Of a DNA stretch of 64,000 nt, positions 1 to 11,465 are shown piece after piece (positions within the stretch are counted from its first letter, which is position 1; every line of letters begins with the position of its first letter). The DNA comes from Hexactinellida sp. DTS-2022 (Eukaryota > Porifera > Hexactinellida). The position numbers and the translations under genes are program-made. The notes beneath the pieces are model-generated. The model saw only the letters and a list, made by a program, of their open reading frames with translations. It was not told the origin of the DNA and ran no database searches. The stretch lies in the NCBI GenBank assembly GCA_028753945.1, contig JAPNXP010000003.1:5828001-5892000 (forward strand). Direction: 5' to 3'.

Positions 1-3000
1 ACTCCCGAGGTGTCCGAGATGTGCGTAGCTCTGGAGGATGTGCTCAGATACAGGATTAGGTGAGTTAGTGTGTGGAAGTATAGTAGAACCTCGTTAGTAG
101 GAACAGGGTTAATTGATTACAGTTGAAACCGGATATTTTTAACAATCGGATATATTTAACACATTTTCTTGTAAATAATTAATTATTGTTGTTGGTTGTA
201 AAATCGGGTATTTTTAACAAATTTTCGTTAAAAGAATGTGTTAAAAATATCCGGTTTCAACTGTAATTGATAAATCGCAATTAGAATACATTAGAACTTA
301 GCTTAGTTACTACGATCACGGTTAATACGAAATTTCTGGTAATATGAATACTATTTTAGTCCTCTTCAAAGTCTTTTCAATACAAATGATATTTAAGTGA
401 GTTATAATGGAATTACAGTAGAACCTCGTTAGTACGAACCTGGTTAACTAATTATTTAATTAATTAATCGAAATTAGAATACAGTAGAACTTAGTTAGTA
501 CGAACACTGCTAATACTAATTTTCGGTTATTATGAACACTATTTAGGTTCCTTTCAAAGCCAATATAAATGGCATTGGTTAATACGAATTCCAGGATAAG
601 GCGAACGCATTTACTGTACTCTGGGTTCATATTAACGAGGTTATACTGTAACTAATTTATTAATGTCAATATGAAAAATGACCTTACCAATACCAGAAAA
701 TTACAATAAAATGTATATGAAATTCCTATTTTCGCACTTGCTGAAATCTAACAAATAGAAGGCTATATAATTCGTTAATTAATCCCACGGGCTATACCAA
801 CAAATCCGTACAGTATATAAATATATCAGCAAATAGTGTTATCCTCCCTATTGAAGAAACACCTTTCTGAAATGGTTTTACTCCATTTTAGAAATGAGGA
901 AATCTAAAATTACAGCTGTACTGACAGCTTTTTCTTATGGAGGCAAATTTAAAATAAAATGATGTCGGCACAGCTGTAATTATAGATTTTTCCGTGCCCT
1001 CTCTCGTCTCTAGTAGGATTTATGATCTGCCAATACAGATACGAACTGATCTTACTACACCAGTTGTAACTTGTAACACAAGGCTTCATTAAATACAACC
1101 ACAATGTTATTGTATAGTTCTATAGTGAGTATATAATACAGTGCATAGTATAAATATTGGAGGCAATGTAACCTGCTACTTCAACTCTCTGGAACTCAAG
1201 CGCTGCGATATTATTGGAAACAATATTTTAATTAAGCAGATTACGCAATCCTCCTTTTTGCTAAAGTTTATATTTCCAAATAATTTGAGTATTATTAGCA
1301 AACCATACTGACTAGTAGTAAGACAGTACGTAGTATATAAGCTACTGTATTATGTTATATAATGGAGGCACTGTAATCTGCTACTTCTCACAATAAGGGC
1401 CTTTTGGAAAGTATTCGGTTTATGACCTAACTTGAGCAGATTACGCAATCCTCCTTTTTGAAAATTTGATAATAAACTTTCAGTCGTTAGTGCGAACAGT
1501 AAATACGGAATACGGACACTATTTAGTCCCCTTCAAAGCCTTTCCAAATTCCAATACAATTGATATTGGTTTATATGTGATTCTGGATAAGGAGAACGCA
1601 TTTTGCCCTGGTGTTCGTACTAACGAGGTTCTACTGTAAATCAAATAGTGAGGGTATAACGTAACATGTTACAAACGTAACATGTTATAAACGTAACATG
1701 TTACAAACGTAACATGTTATAAACGTAACATGTTACAAACATAACATGTTATAAACGTAACATGTTACAAACATAACATGTTATAAACGTAACATGTTAC
1801 AAACATAACATGTTACAAACGTAACATGTTACAAACATAACATGTTACAAACGTAACATGTTACAAACGTAACATGTTACAAACGTAACATGTTATAAAC
1901 GTAACATGTTACAAACATAACATGTTACAAACGTAACATGTTACAAACGTAACATGTTACAAACGTAACATGTTACAAACGTAACATGTTATAAACGTAA
2001 CATGTTACAAACATAACATGTTATAAACGTAACATGTTACAAACATAACATGTTACAAACGTAACATGTTACAAACGTAACATGTTATAAACATAACATG
2101 TTACAAACATAACATGTTACAAACGTAACATGTTACAAACGTAACATGTTACAAACGTAACATGTTATAAACGTAACATGTTACAAACATAACATGTTAT
2201 AAACGTAACATGTTACAAACATAACATGTTACAAACATAACATGTTATAAACATAACATGTTACAAACATAACATGTTACAAACATAACATGTTACAAAC
2301 ATAACATGTTACAAACGTAACATGTTATAAACATAACATGTTACAAACATAACATGTTACAAACGTAACATGTTACAAACATAACATGTTACAAACATAA
2401 CATGTTACAAACGTAACATGTTACAAACGTAACATGTTACAAACGTAACATGTTACAAACATAACATGTTACAAACGTAACATGTTACAAACGTAACATG
2501 TTACAAACGTAACATGTTATAAACGTAACATGTTACAAACATAACATGTTACAAACGTAACATGTTACAAACGTAACATGTTACAAACGTAACATGTTAC
2601 AAACGTAACATGTTATAAACGTAACATGTTACAAACATAACATGTTATAAACGTAACATGTTACAAACATAACATGTTACAAACGTAACATGTTACAAAC
2701 GTAACATGTTATAAACATAACATGTTACAAACATAACATGTTACAAACGTAACATGTTACAAACGTAACATGTTACAAACGTAACATGTTATAAACGTAA
2801 CATGTTACAAACATAACATGTTATAAACGTAACATGTTACAAACATAACATGTTACAAACATAACATGTTATAAACATAACATGTTACAAACATAACATG
2901 TTACAAACATAACATGTTACAAACATAACATGTTACAAACGTAACATGTTATAAACATAACATGTTACAAACATAACATGTTACAAACGTAACATGTTAC

Positions 3001-6000
3001 AAACATAACATGTTACAAACATAACATGTTACAAACGTAACATGTTACAAACGTAACATGTTATAAACATAACATGTTACAAACGTAACATGTTATAAAC
3101 GTAACATGTTATAAACGTAACATGTTATAAACATAACATGTTATAAACGTAACATGTTACAAACATAACATGTTATAAACGTAACATGTTACAAACATAA
3201 CATGTTACAAACATAACATGTTATAAACGTAACATGTTACAAACATAACATGTTACAAACGTAACATGTTATAAACATAACATGTTACAAACGTAACATG
3301 TTACAAACATAACATGTTATAAACGTAACATGTTACAAACATAACATGATTAATAATGTTATTACACTGGATACAGGTTATAATACCCATATTTTGGCAA
3401 CTATTAGTATTGAAAAGTATAAGCTATAATAGCATAACAAATTGGATTTATAATAAAATATAATTTTTTTCTAATTTTATATAATTCATAGTTATGAATT
3501 ACATTTACGTACATTGACCAGCACCTTTTTTCAGGCACTAACAAGGTCATTTAACTTTACAAATTCACCTTTGCAAAGCCCGGGTTTTATATGGAAAGGT
3601 GTTATGTTAGTCGTATATAAATTAAGCCCTTAATTAATATATTATAGTTTATGTTATTCTCTATAAACAATTTGTTAATATAATTCAATAAGAAATTACT
3701 TATATAGAGCTCAGCTCTAGTAGAGTTCAGTTTTTCAGTATGTGTATTCAGGCACTGAGAAAGGTCAGTTTTTCCCCAAAATTTGAAATTGACCTTTAGA
3801 AAGTAAGCCTGGGCTTTTAGTATGGGAAAAAATCTGAACTCTACAAAGCTCAGCTCTATATAAGGATTCTCATTCAATGATTCAATCTTTTTCTCATGTT
3901 TACAACTGTCTTACCACTCAGAGATCAGACTGCTTACGGAGATAACAAGGACTACTGGGACTTTATATTTGAGAGTCTGCACCACTCCACCTCCTCGCCG
4001 CGGTTCCCGCGAGTGAACAGAGCCGTTCTGTCGGTGGTGGGTCTCTCTCAGCTGGAGACCGCGGCCGGCAGGGGGCGAGCCCTCCTCAGATGGGGACTCA
4101 TGTACAAGATACTAGCCGGTACACACTTGATATAGTACCATTTGGTGCATACTATAGTCATACCTGCCAACCTATTTGAGTCGTATCCCTGTACAGAGCT
4201 CCAATTTCCCCTGTACACCCGAATTTTTTTTCTCGCTCATGTAGGGAAACACTATACGCTTGATTAGGAATTGTTACTTTAACAAAATGCTACATTTTGA
4301 GAGTAAAGACATTTTTAGGTGTATTTGACCTACAATCATTAATTTTGTCCCGACTCAAAATCCCTGTACAAATGTAATAATTCCCTGTACAGCACAGCAA
4401 AATGGCTAAAATCCCTGTACGGTTGGCAGGTATGTATAGTACACTACATGCTAATATAGTACTAGTATTTACACTGCATATTATACTGCAACTAACATGC
4501 TACATACCATATTACACTACATACTATACTACATGCTACATACCATAGTAGTGATAGTACGTACTATACTACATACAGTAGAATTCGGTTAGTACGTACC
4601 CCCTCGGGAGAGAAAATTAGTCCGTATTATCCAAGTGATGTACTAACCTACTTGACACTACATAGAGATACGTAGAGATTGACAAACTTTGTTTGTCCAA
4701 GTAGTACGTACTAAACCAGGTACGTACTAAGTACTACTAACCGAGTTCTACTGTACTATACTATACTATACACTGCATACTAATTTCATATTTGTCAATT
4801 TACACAGTATTCAATTGGGAAATACTATACTCTCGTTAGTAGCCATTACACCAGACTGTATTTATACTATTACACACACACACAATACTACAGTAGACAC
4901 TAGTTAGTACGATTGGTATATATACTATTATTATGCCCTGTAGAGATACTACAGCACGCACTGGAGGAGTACGGGTTTGTGTCTGAGTGGTACCATGAGG
5001 AGTCAGCTGTTCTAGACGAGAGTTTCTCAAATCAGCTGATTCAGTTCCTCCTGGACCTACAGGAGATTCAGTTCCACCTGCCCTCTCACGGACACAACCT
5101 GGATTCCCATTGGCCCACGCACACCAGTCACTATGACGCCATTACGGTTAATGGCGGCGTGTTGCGAATAACCACAGATATTCCGGACAGGCCGGGCACC
5201 CCGGTTCCTAAGCTAGGCGCACCCACTCACTCCAGGAGGCGAGTTCTTATAGATAATGCACTTACATAGTGTGATGTTAGTATAATAGCACTAAGGGCGT
5301 TAGTAGGGCGTTAGTATAATTACTTTCAACTCCGCTTAATATATATAGCACCTCGGGACCAGGTTGTTTTGACCCGATTAAGCGGAGAAACCGATTAACC
5401 GGTAGCTCTATTAAGCGGAGTTGACTGTAACTACAGTAACGTTAGTATAATAGCAATTTCTCTATTAGCAAGTTATTTTCAGTCCCAAGCGAGCATTTAA
5501 TATTGGTTCTGTTCCTCTAATAGCAAGTTCACTTATTAGCTAGCAAATTTCAGGGAAAATGGGATTTTCTATTACACGAACACCACTGTAACAAATATTT
5601 AAACAAATAAGCATTTTGGTACCAAAGCGACCTACGAGCGAAGCTCGCTAGTTCATATTAATCACACGAATAATTGTCACACTAAGAGACCTAACTAGAC
5701 ATGTGTATATATATATACGTGGATGTCGGTTATAAGCACATCGTCGGGAACTGCCTTAATGTTCTTATAACCGACATAAATAATACAGGGTATATGGCAA
5801 CCGTTATGCAACATAGTGTTCTTATAACCGATGTGCTTACATCCGACATCTACTGTATATACCAAATGCCATTGCACCAGTACGGTTACTAGGCTGCCTA
5901 TAGCTTCCCGTGTCTGAGTCCGGACTCGATAGAGCCGCTGGCCCCGGAGCTCAGCATTCCCTCGGAGATACGCCTCGTCTCCTCCACGCTGAGAGACCTG

Positions 6001-9000
6001 AAGCTGTTGATAGCCGCGATTAGCGAGAAGGCGCTGGCAGCTGAGGTGGATACGCCATCGCCTGTGCAGAATAAAGTCATTAGGAGGTATGTATGGTACT
6101 GTTTGCTTAGAGTATACTCTCGTTAATACATTACATCCTCGTTAGTACGGACATACAGTCAACAACCGTTAATTAGAACTTCACTAATTCGAGCAAAAAT
6201 ATTTCTTGAAATTTCTTGAATGTTCGAAATTACGGATGTTGAGACACTATTTCAGACCCCTTTCAAAGCCTTTTCAATAGAATTGTAATTGTTTAATACG
6301 AATTCCAGATTAAGCAAACGCGTTCTTCGTGTCCCATGGTGTTCCTAATATCGATGTTCAACTATATATAGTACACCAAAATATACCACTAGGTCCACTA
6401 CTACGCTATTACTGATCTTACTATAGCTTTGAAGACTTTAGTTAATTATCCTGTGTAAATTACGACATTGCTTATCTTTCTTGGCCCTCACATATTGCCT
6501 TCACATAATTCCTTGCCGGAACTCTACTGTATATTAGCTATACTGTCTATATAGGAAGTCTACTGTATATAACTCTATATGAATAAGTGTGTCTATGTAG
6601 GAAGTCTACTGTATATAACTCTATATGAATAAGTGTGTCTATATAGGAAGTCTACTGTATATAACTCTATATGAATAAGTGTGTCTATATAGGAAGTCTA
6701 CTGTATATAGCTCTATATGAATAAGTGTGTGTATATAGGAATACGTTAGCGCACGCGTCCCTCCCCTCTAAGGCTCGCTCTCAGATCCGGAGAGGGTCCG
6801 GGGGCCAGAGCGGGGTGGAGACGGCCGCTAAGCTGGAGCGCCTGGAGACCATCCTAAGCAGACTCGCCGAGAAGGAGGACACAAGAGACGAGATACATCT
6901 GCTGGAGAGAGGGCGAATGCAGCTGGAGGAGGAGAGCAGGAGGAGCAGGAACAGGAACCTGGATCTACAGCTACAGGTACATAACAACAACAATATAACA
7001 ATACAACAGTAGCAACAACAATACAATAACAACAACAACAACAATAACAACAACAATGATAATAACAAATACAACAACAAAATTCACAATATTGTAAACT
7101 CCCATTTGAATGAAGTCGGATTTAGTGAATTATCCGCTTATAACAAGGTTATGTATGTAATTCGAAAAATGTCGAAAAATGTAAAATGTTCACTGTGCCC
7201 CCTAAACACGCCACTGATTTACGTATTATACAACTTGGCTTAGAAATGCCCCTTACACCACGATTCGGGTCGGCCGCGGCCGCTGCAGTGTTGAGTTACA
7301 TCTAGGTCTCAAACCCTGACGTAGGGAGAATTCACGTAAAGTGGAATAGCTTTATTAGCAACTCGCATTTTGCATGAAATTTGGTTGCTAATAGGCGAAG
7401 TTCTATTATATTTAGAGGAACAGAAATAACATTAAAAGCTCGTTTGGGGACTTAAAATAAGTTGCTAATAGAGCAATGTTGCTAATAAGGGAGTTGCAAA
7501 TTTAGCAATTCAATTGTAATTTGCTTAGAGCTTCCCCTAATACTATCCCTCTATGTAGCTAACAGAGACGCATAACATAGAACTGCCCTAATACTATGCC
7601 CTTATATACCTCCCCTATACTATACTACACTATCCCTATCCCTATGCTATATAGCTAACTGACTAAGTCGGAACCGGTCGAACCCTGACCGGCCGGTCGA
7701 GATCTCTATATGATCTATTCGATATCATAATGTCATAATTAGTTTTGATTGAATCTGGCTCCAATAGCCCTTGAGAGCTTAGTAGTCTTAAAGGAGGCTT
7801 CCTTAAATGGTCTATGGCCATAATATTTATTCTTAAATTATATGACATGACACTACAGTAGATTCTTAATCTATTATTTATAATTATTGCTAGCTATGAT
7901 TGACCGGTCGACCGGCCGGTCGGGTCGGGTCATGTAAATCCCGACCGGTTCCATCTCTGTAACAGAGACATATAACATTATAACTTATCCCTCTCTTAGC
8001 TCACAGAGACGCTCAACGCGTCCGAGACGTCTGACGCGGAGCTGCTGCAGGAGCTGGGGGAGCTGCAGGAGGCGCTGCGACAGACGCAGGACGCAGAGCA
8101 CCTCACCCTCTCCGCATACAAGCTCCTAGAGCAGCAGCTGAACGAGAGAGAGGTGGAGTTTGAGATTAACCAGGAGCTCCTCACGCAGGCAGACACGGAG
8201 AGGTGCGACCTCAAGGAGCGCTGTCTCTATCTGCAGGAAGACCTGGAGGAGAAGTGCTATCAGCTGGACGAAGTTAGTATAGTGCTATAGTGTAGTGGTA
8301 TAGTGGTATCTATACTTACGTACTGTATACAGTCGACGCTTAATAGATCCACCGGTTAATATATTTATCCGCTTAATGGGGTCAAAATTTCACAGGATTT
8401 ATAGGACGGAATGACAGTTTGGCTTAATTATTTCGGTTAATAGATTTATTTGCTTAATCGGGTCAAAATAACCTGGTCCCGAGGTGACTCTATTAAGCGG
8501 AGTCGACTGTATGTACAATCGTGTAATTAATGTGAAAAACTTTTTATTATGAACATAAGGTTTGTATTAAGTTGAGTTCGTTTATTATGAAGTCTCTCTC
8601 TTATGAACACAATTCTTGGTTCCTTATTATTCATGCTAAGAGAACCTGAGTGTATTTATACTGTATACGTATTAAAGAGGTTCTACTGTATTGTTAATTC
8701 TATTAGTTTTATGGCTCTCCTGTATACTATATACACTGTGTACCTACACTCATTAACGGGCTATACTATATACACTGTGTACCTACACTCATTAACGGGG
8801 GCTGTGTGTAGCTGGCTGACGAGCTGAGCACTATCCGCGGAGAGGGGGAGATATGTGACGACACGGAGGTGGAGCAACTGGCTGGCAGCCAGTCAGCTGA
8901 GCGCGGAGAGCTGATACAGAGTCTGCAGGAGTCTGTCAATGAGAAGGAGGGCGAGCTGACCAGGTCACGGAGGGAGCAGCAGCAGATGAATACCGTTATT

Positions 9001-11001
9001 CAAGCCATGCGGGACGAGAGGGGGAGACTGCAGAAGGAATGTTTGGAGATGAGAGCGCAGCTCCCGAGTCTCGAGAAGAAGAATAAAGAGAAGGAGGGTG
9101 AGGGTCATGTCACAGCTGTTATCGTAGTATAGTGTTAACAGCTAATCTTTCCTAACCAAATTAATCAGTTTATATCCTTCCAAATTTCATTTTTACCGTG
9201 ATGTTACAAGTAGTTAGTTATTCTTTCCAACGTGTGGTAACAGCAAGTTAGTCAACGTCATTTTTGACTGCTCGCACTTGCACTTACTTGTTAGACATCC
9301 AAGACATATAGTATATCTCTTTCAACCCTTTTGTGATTTAAAGTCAAAATTCCTTTTCTTTATATGCAAGAATACGAATGATCAAAAAAATCAAACAGCA
9401 AAAAAAGCCAAAAGCCGAGCTGTTTCCACCCCTGAATATTAGTAATTTATTGAGAAATAATGGCTTATTTTATATCGGCCAACACCTTTTTAATATAAAA
9501 ACTCGGCTCACAAAATAATCAATGATTTTAGATGTATAAAAAATGAGATTGCCAGTGCAGGGAAATTATATTATAAAATATTTGAGTACATCCGAATTAA
9601 TTGATCTTTTTCATTTTAGGAAGATTGAGTCTGTTAGAAGCTAAACTTGTTAATTTCGAATCTTTCGAAGAACAGAAAACAGAGTTACAGCATTTACAAG
9701 GAAAATACAAAGATTTACAATCAAACTTCAATCAAACACAATCAGCTAATAACGAGAAAATATCTGCTCTCGAATTTAAGATTTCCTCTCAGAAAATTGA
9801 GTTGGAAAATATAAGAGCTAAATACACTAACAATCAGTCTCAATCAGTAACTGTACAAACCGAGTTAGACGAAGTTAGAAGCAAATTTATTGCGATTGAA
9901 ACAGAACTATTTACGAAACGCGAAGCGGTTAGAACATCCGAATTTATATCTGTTGGCTACAAAAACGAAATCTCGCATTTGAAAGAATGCAATATGAATG
10001 CTGTATCAAGCAATGCAGTCGATTTAGAGAAAGTAGCTCGCGAAAATTCTGAGTTAAAAAAACTATTTTCTCTCCTTCAAGAGGAAAATGATACTCTAAG
10101 AGATACAATTCTTAAATTTACAAAACAAAAGTTAGCTTTATTCACTCGCGCAGACGAATTAGAACACGAACTTGAAAAACTATTGCTAGCCAAATGGATT
10201 GAAGATTTATATATTAAAACTTGCTTAATTTGTCGTAAACATTTCTCAAATTCACTTCGCAAGCACCATTGCCGTTTATGTGGAAAGGTGTTATGTAACG
10301 AGTGTACGCGCGAAAAAATATTCACCCCTTCTGGCAGAGAAGCCGTGAGATGCTGTATACCGTGTGCCGACTTTAGAAACCGGTTTTTATGCAAACCCCA
10401 TTTGTCTAAGGAGATTGTTAATAACAATGTGCAGCCTATTCTCAATAGTAGGAGGAGTAGTAGGGATTCGTATCTGTCCATAACTAGCATGGGAGATACG
10501 TACGAGGTTAATATGTCGCAAAGCGGGGAATCAATTGTTTCTAACAGAACAACCCTTTCGAGATCAAGCTTCGATTTGAAATCAATTGGTTCCGAATACC
10601 ATTCGCCCCTTGATGATGTCAAGGTAATATCTTTAACTCGCGACGCGCCTTACGAATGTTTAGTGGGTGATTATTCTGAAATAATAGTTCACCCAAAACG
10701 CGCACATTGTGAAGATGTAATCGTCTCTTCTGGCATGACAATTGTTTGGGAATTCGTCACAGAACGACCGATACAATTTCGACTCACTTATAGATCAACC
10801 GCAATTTCAGGTATAGACTGCAAAGAGCACGATGTAGTTCCTTTCACGAGCTATGGGGCCACTAATAAGGACTTACCTCACATTGGACATTATGCAGTAG
10901 AAAAGCCAGGGGTTTATAGACTAGTGTTTAGTAATGAAACTAGCATTCTACAAAGTAGAAAGATATCTTATAAAGTTAAACTGACTAACACACATAAATG
11001 A
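1..11001 (+). CDS. FYCO1: FYCO1-like RUN, coiled-coil, FYVE and GOLD protein (5' partial)
   Basis: Exons read as 1-59, 3922-4118, 4944-5238, 5904-6086, 6739-6976, 8000-8272, 8812-9097 and 9620-11001; all phases join, giving 970 codons plus stop. The 5' end lies outside the window. Exons 1-3 encode a RUN domain (GDNKDYWDF motif, then an acidic EEYGFVSEWY segment). Exons 4-8 give a long heptad-rich coiled coil (about residues 270-700). A FYVE finger follows (about 703-765: WIED, RKHHCR and eight Cys/His ligands), then a GOLD-like beta domain (about 855-968) at the C-terminus. This order is that of animal FYCO1, a PI3P-binding Rab7/LC3 effector linking autophagosomes and late endosomes to kinesin; human FYCO1 is longer, mainly in the coiled coil. 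Exon 3 ends in a GC donor. Exons 2-7 are GC-rich while the last exon is AT-rich. Function is inferred from architecture; the LC3-binding motif is not certain (a DSYLSI segment after FYVE is one candidate). Confidence 0.85.
120..263. mobile_element. TA-flanked MITE with perfect inverted repeats
   Basis: About 25 bp at each end (CAGTTGAAACCGGATATTTT inward) are perfect inverted repeats, flanked by TA on both sides, as for pogo/Tc1-type elements. It has landed inside a CTCGTTAGTACGAAC-type MITE (about 81-405). A diverged relative is at about 48325-48480. Confidence 0.85.
416..648. mobile_element. Pogo-like MITE, CTCGTTAGTACGAAC family
   Basis: Begins CAGTAGAACCTCGTTAGTAC and ends with its complement, next to TA dinucleotides; interior shows the family's TTCAAAGCC and ATACGAATTCC motifs. 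Confidence 0.75.
690..1640. mobile_element. Composite non-autonomous element, inverted relative to copies in the TBC gene
   Basis: This block reads as the reverse complement of sequence at about 15330-17400 in intron 5 of the TBC1D15-like gene: CAGATTACGCAATCCTCC, ACAGCTGTAATTATAG, CACAATGTTATTG and the terminal CGTTAGTGCGAACAG part all recur in the opposite order. It contains several nested MITE-like modules. Confidence 0.65.
1661..3348. repeat. 16-bp palindromic satellite, about 105 units, with 624-bp higher-order duplication
   Basis: The unit is GTAACATGTTACAAAC, whose first 12 bases are a perfect palindrome. Register holds at 16 bp across the whole array with no indel seen (105 units from 1661 to 3341). 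Only two unit positions vary commonly: the first (G or A) and the twelfth (C or T), which form the outer base pair of the palindrome. Comparing variants shows that about 1806-2439 is repeated at 2430-3063, an offset of 39 units. It lies in intron 1 of the FYCO1-like gene. Confidence 0.95.
3690..3871. mobile_element. TATATAGAGCT MITE just upstream of FYCO1 exon 2
   Basis: Inverted ends (ACTTATATAGAGCTCAGC and its partner) are flanked by ATTCAAT duplications at 3683-3689 and 3872-3878. It ends about 50 bp before the acceptor of exon 2. The second copy, reversed, is at 13610-13787. A target duplication of 7-9 bp suggests a hAT-like origin. Confidence 0.75.
4159..4434. mobile_element. CATACCTGCCAAC MITE in FYCO1 intron 2
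   Basis: Starts CATACCTGCCAACC and ends with GGTTGGCAGGTATG; the inner edges repeat TCCCTGTAC several times. TATAGT occurs on both flanks. A fragment of the same family precedes the minisatellite at 38575. Confidence 0.75.
5445..5592. mobile_element. TTGCTAATAG-family MITE
   Basis: Ends repeat TCTATTAGCAAGTTA and its complement; the core has CCCAAGCGAGCATTTAATA. Other copies: 7345-7500, 12668-12840, 19722-19851, 20945-21075. All lie in introns of the two large + genes. Confidence 0.65.
5719..5855. mobile_element. Pogo-like MITE, GGATGCCGGTTATAAG family
   Basis: GTGGATGTCGGTTATAAGC at one end and its near complement GCTTACATCCGACATCTACTG at the other. Further copies: 24188-24327 (nested in another MITE) and 52429-52601. 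Confidence 0.75.
6548..6738. repeat. 46-bp minisatellite, about four units, ending at an exon boundary
   Basis: GAAGTCTACTG follows TATATAG or TATGTAG at 6555, 6601, 6647 and 6693, a constant 46-bp step. The next step falls at 6739, exactly the start of FYCO1 exon 5 (after GTATATAG). Confidence 0.85.
8330..8509. mobile_element. Pogo-like MITE, CAGTCGACTCCGCTTAATAG family
   Basis: Inverted ends CAGTCGACGCTTAATAGA and its complement are flanked by TA. Other members: about 5326-5431 (short), 13050-13151 (short), 18563-18736, 21948-22126, 24836-24966 (diverged), 26517-26717, 30113-30952 (interrupted), 63381-63565. Confidence 0.8.
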
Positions 11002-11303
11002 ATATTGGTTATTAATTAATTAATGCATGTTTGGTGTAACAAATCTGTTAATACTCCCTACTTGTAAATACAACGGATTTTCTATTATGTATTCTCTCAT
11101 TCGTATATGTATTTTCAATTGTGTATTTTTATTTGGTATTATAAACAAAATAATGGTAATTAGTCTGTCTATAATAATTTGTTGATTTCACTCAAATCCA
11201 CTTTGGTATATTTGAATGTTCTCAGATTTAAATTTTAATCAGAATTCTATTTTTTGTAGGTCGTTTTTTCCAATCATAAGAATAGAAAACTAGCTATATA
11301 GTA

Positions 11304-11445
11304 CAGTAAACTCCCGTTAAAACCAAAATGGGTATAACAAAATGGATATTTTCCCCCAGAGCACTAAATGCATTAATATTATTATCCGGATATAACGAAG
11401 ACATTACAGGTCCCAAGCACTTCGTTATAACGAGAGAGTTCCCTG
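11304..11445. mobile_element. CGTTATAACGAAGTGCTTGGG MITE ending 20 bp before the TBC gene start codon
   Basis: CAGTAAACTCCCGTTAAAAC at one end and TTATAACGAGAG...CCCTG at the other, with the internal GGTCCCAAGCACTTCGTTAT motif. Other copies: about 49752-49928, 50050-50220, 51869-52039, 61855-61995. Confidence 0.75.
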
Positions 11446-11465
11446 TATGTTTGTTGTGAGATTAG

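Noticed and set aside
1661-3348. CRISPR-like array
   Set aside because: Contiguous 16-bp units without unique spacers in a eukaryotic intron; it is a satellite.
6781-7080. Leucine-rich frame on the minus strand
   Set aside because: It is the antisense of FYCO1 exon 5 plus a CAACAA microsatellite.
10077-10622. 181-codon minus-strand frame
   Set aside because: Antisense shadow of the FYVE-coding exon, with no domain signal of its own.
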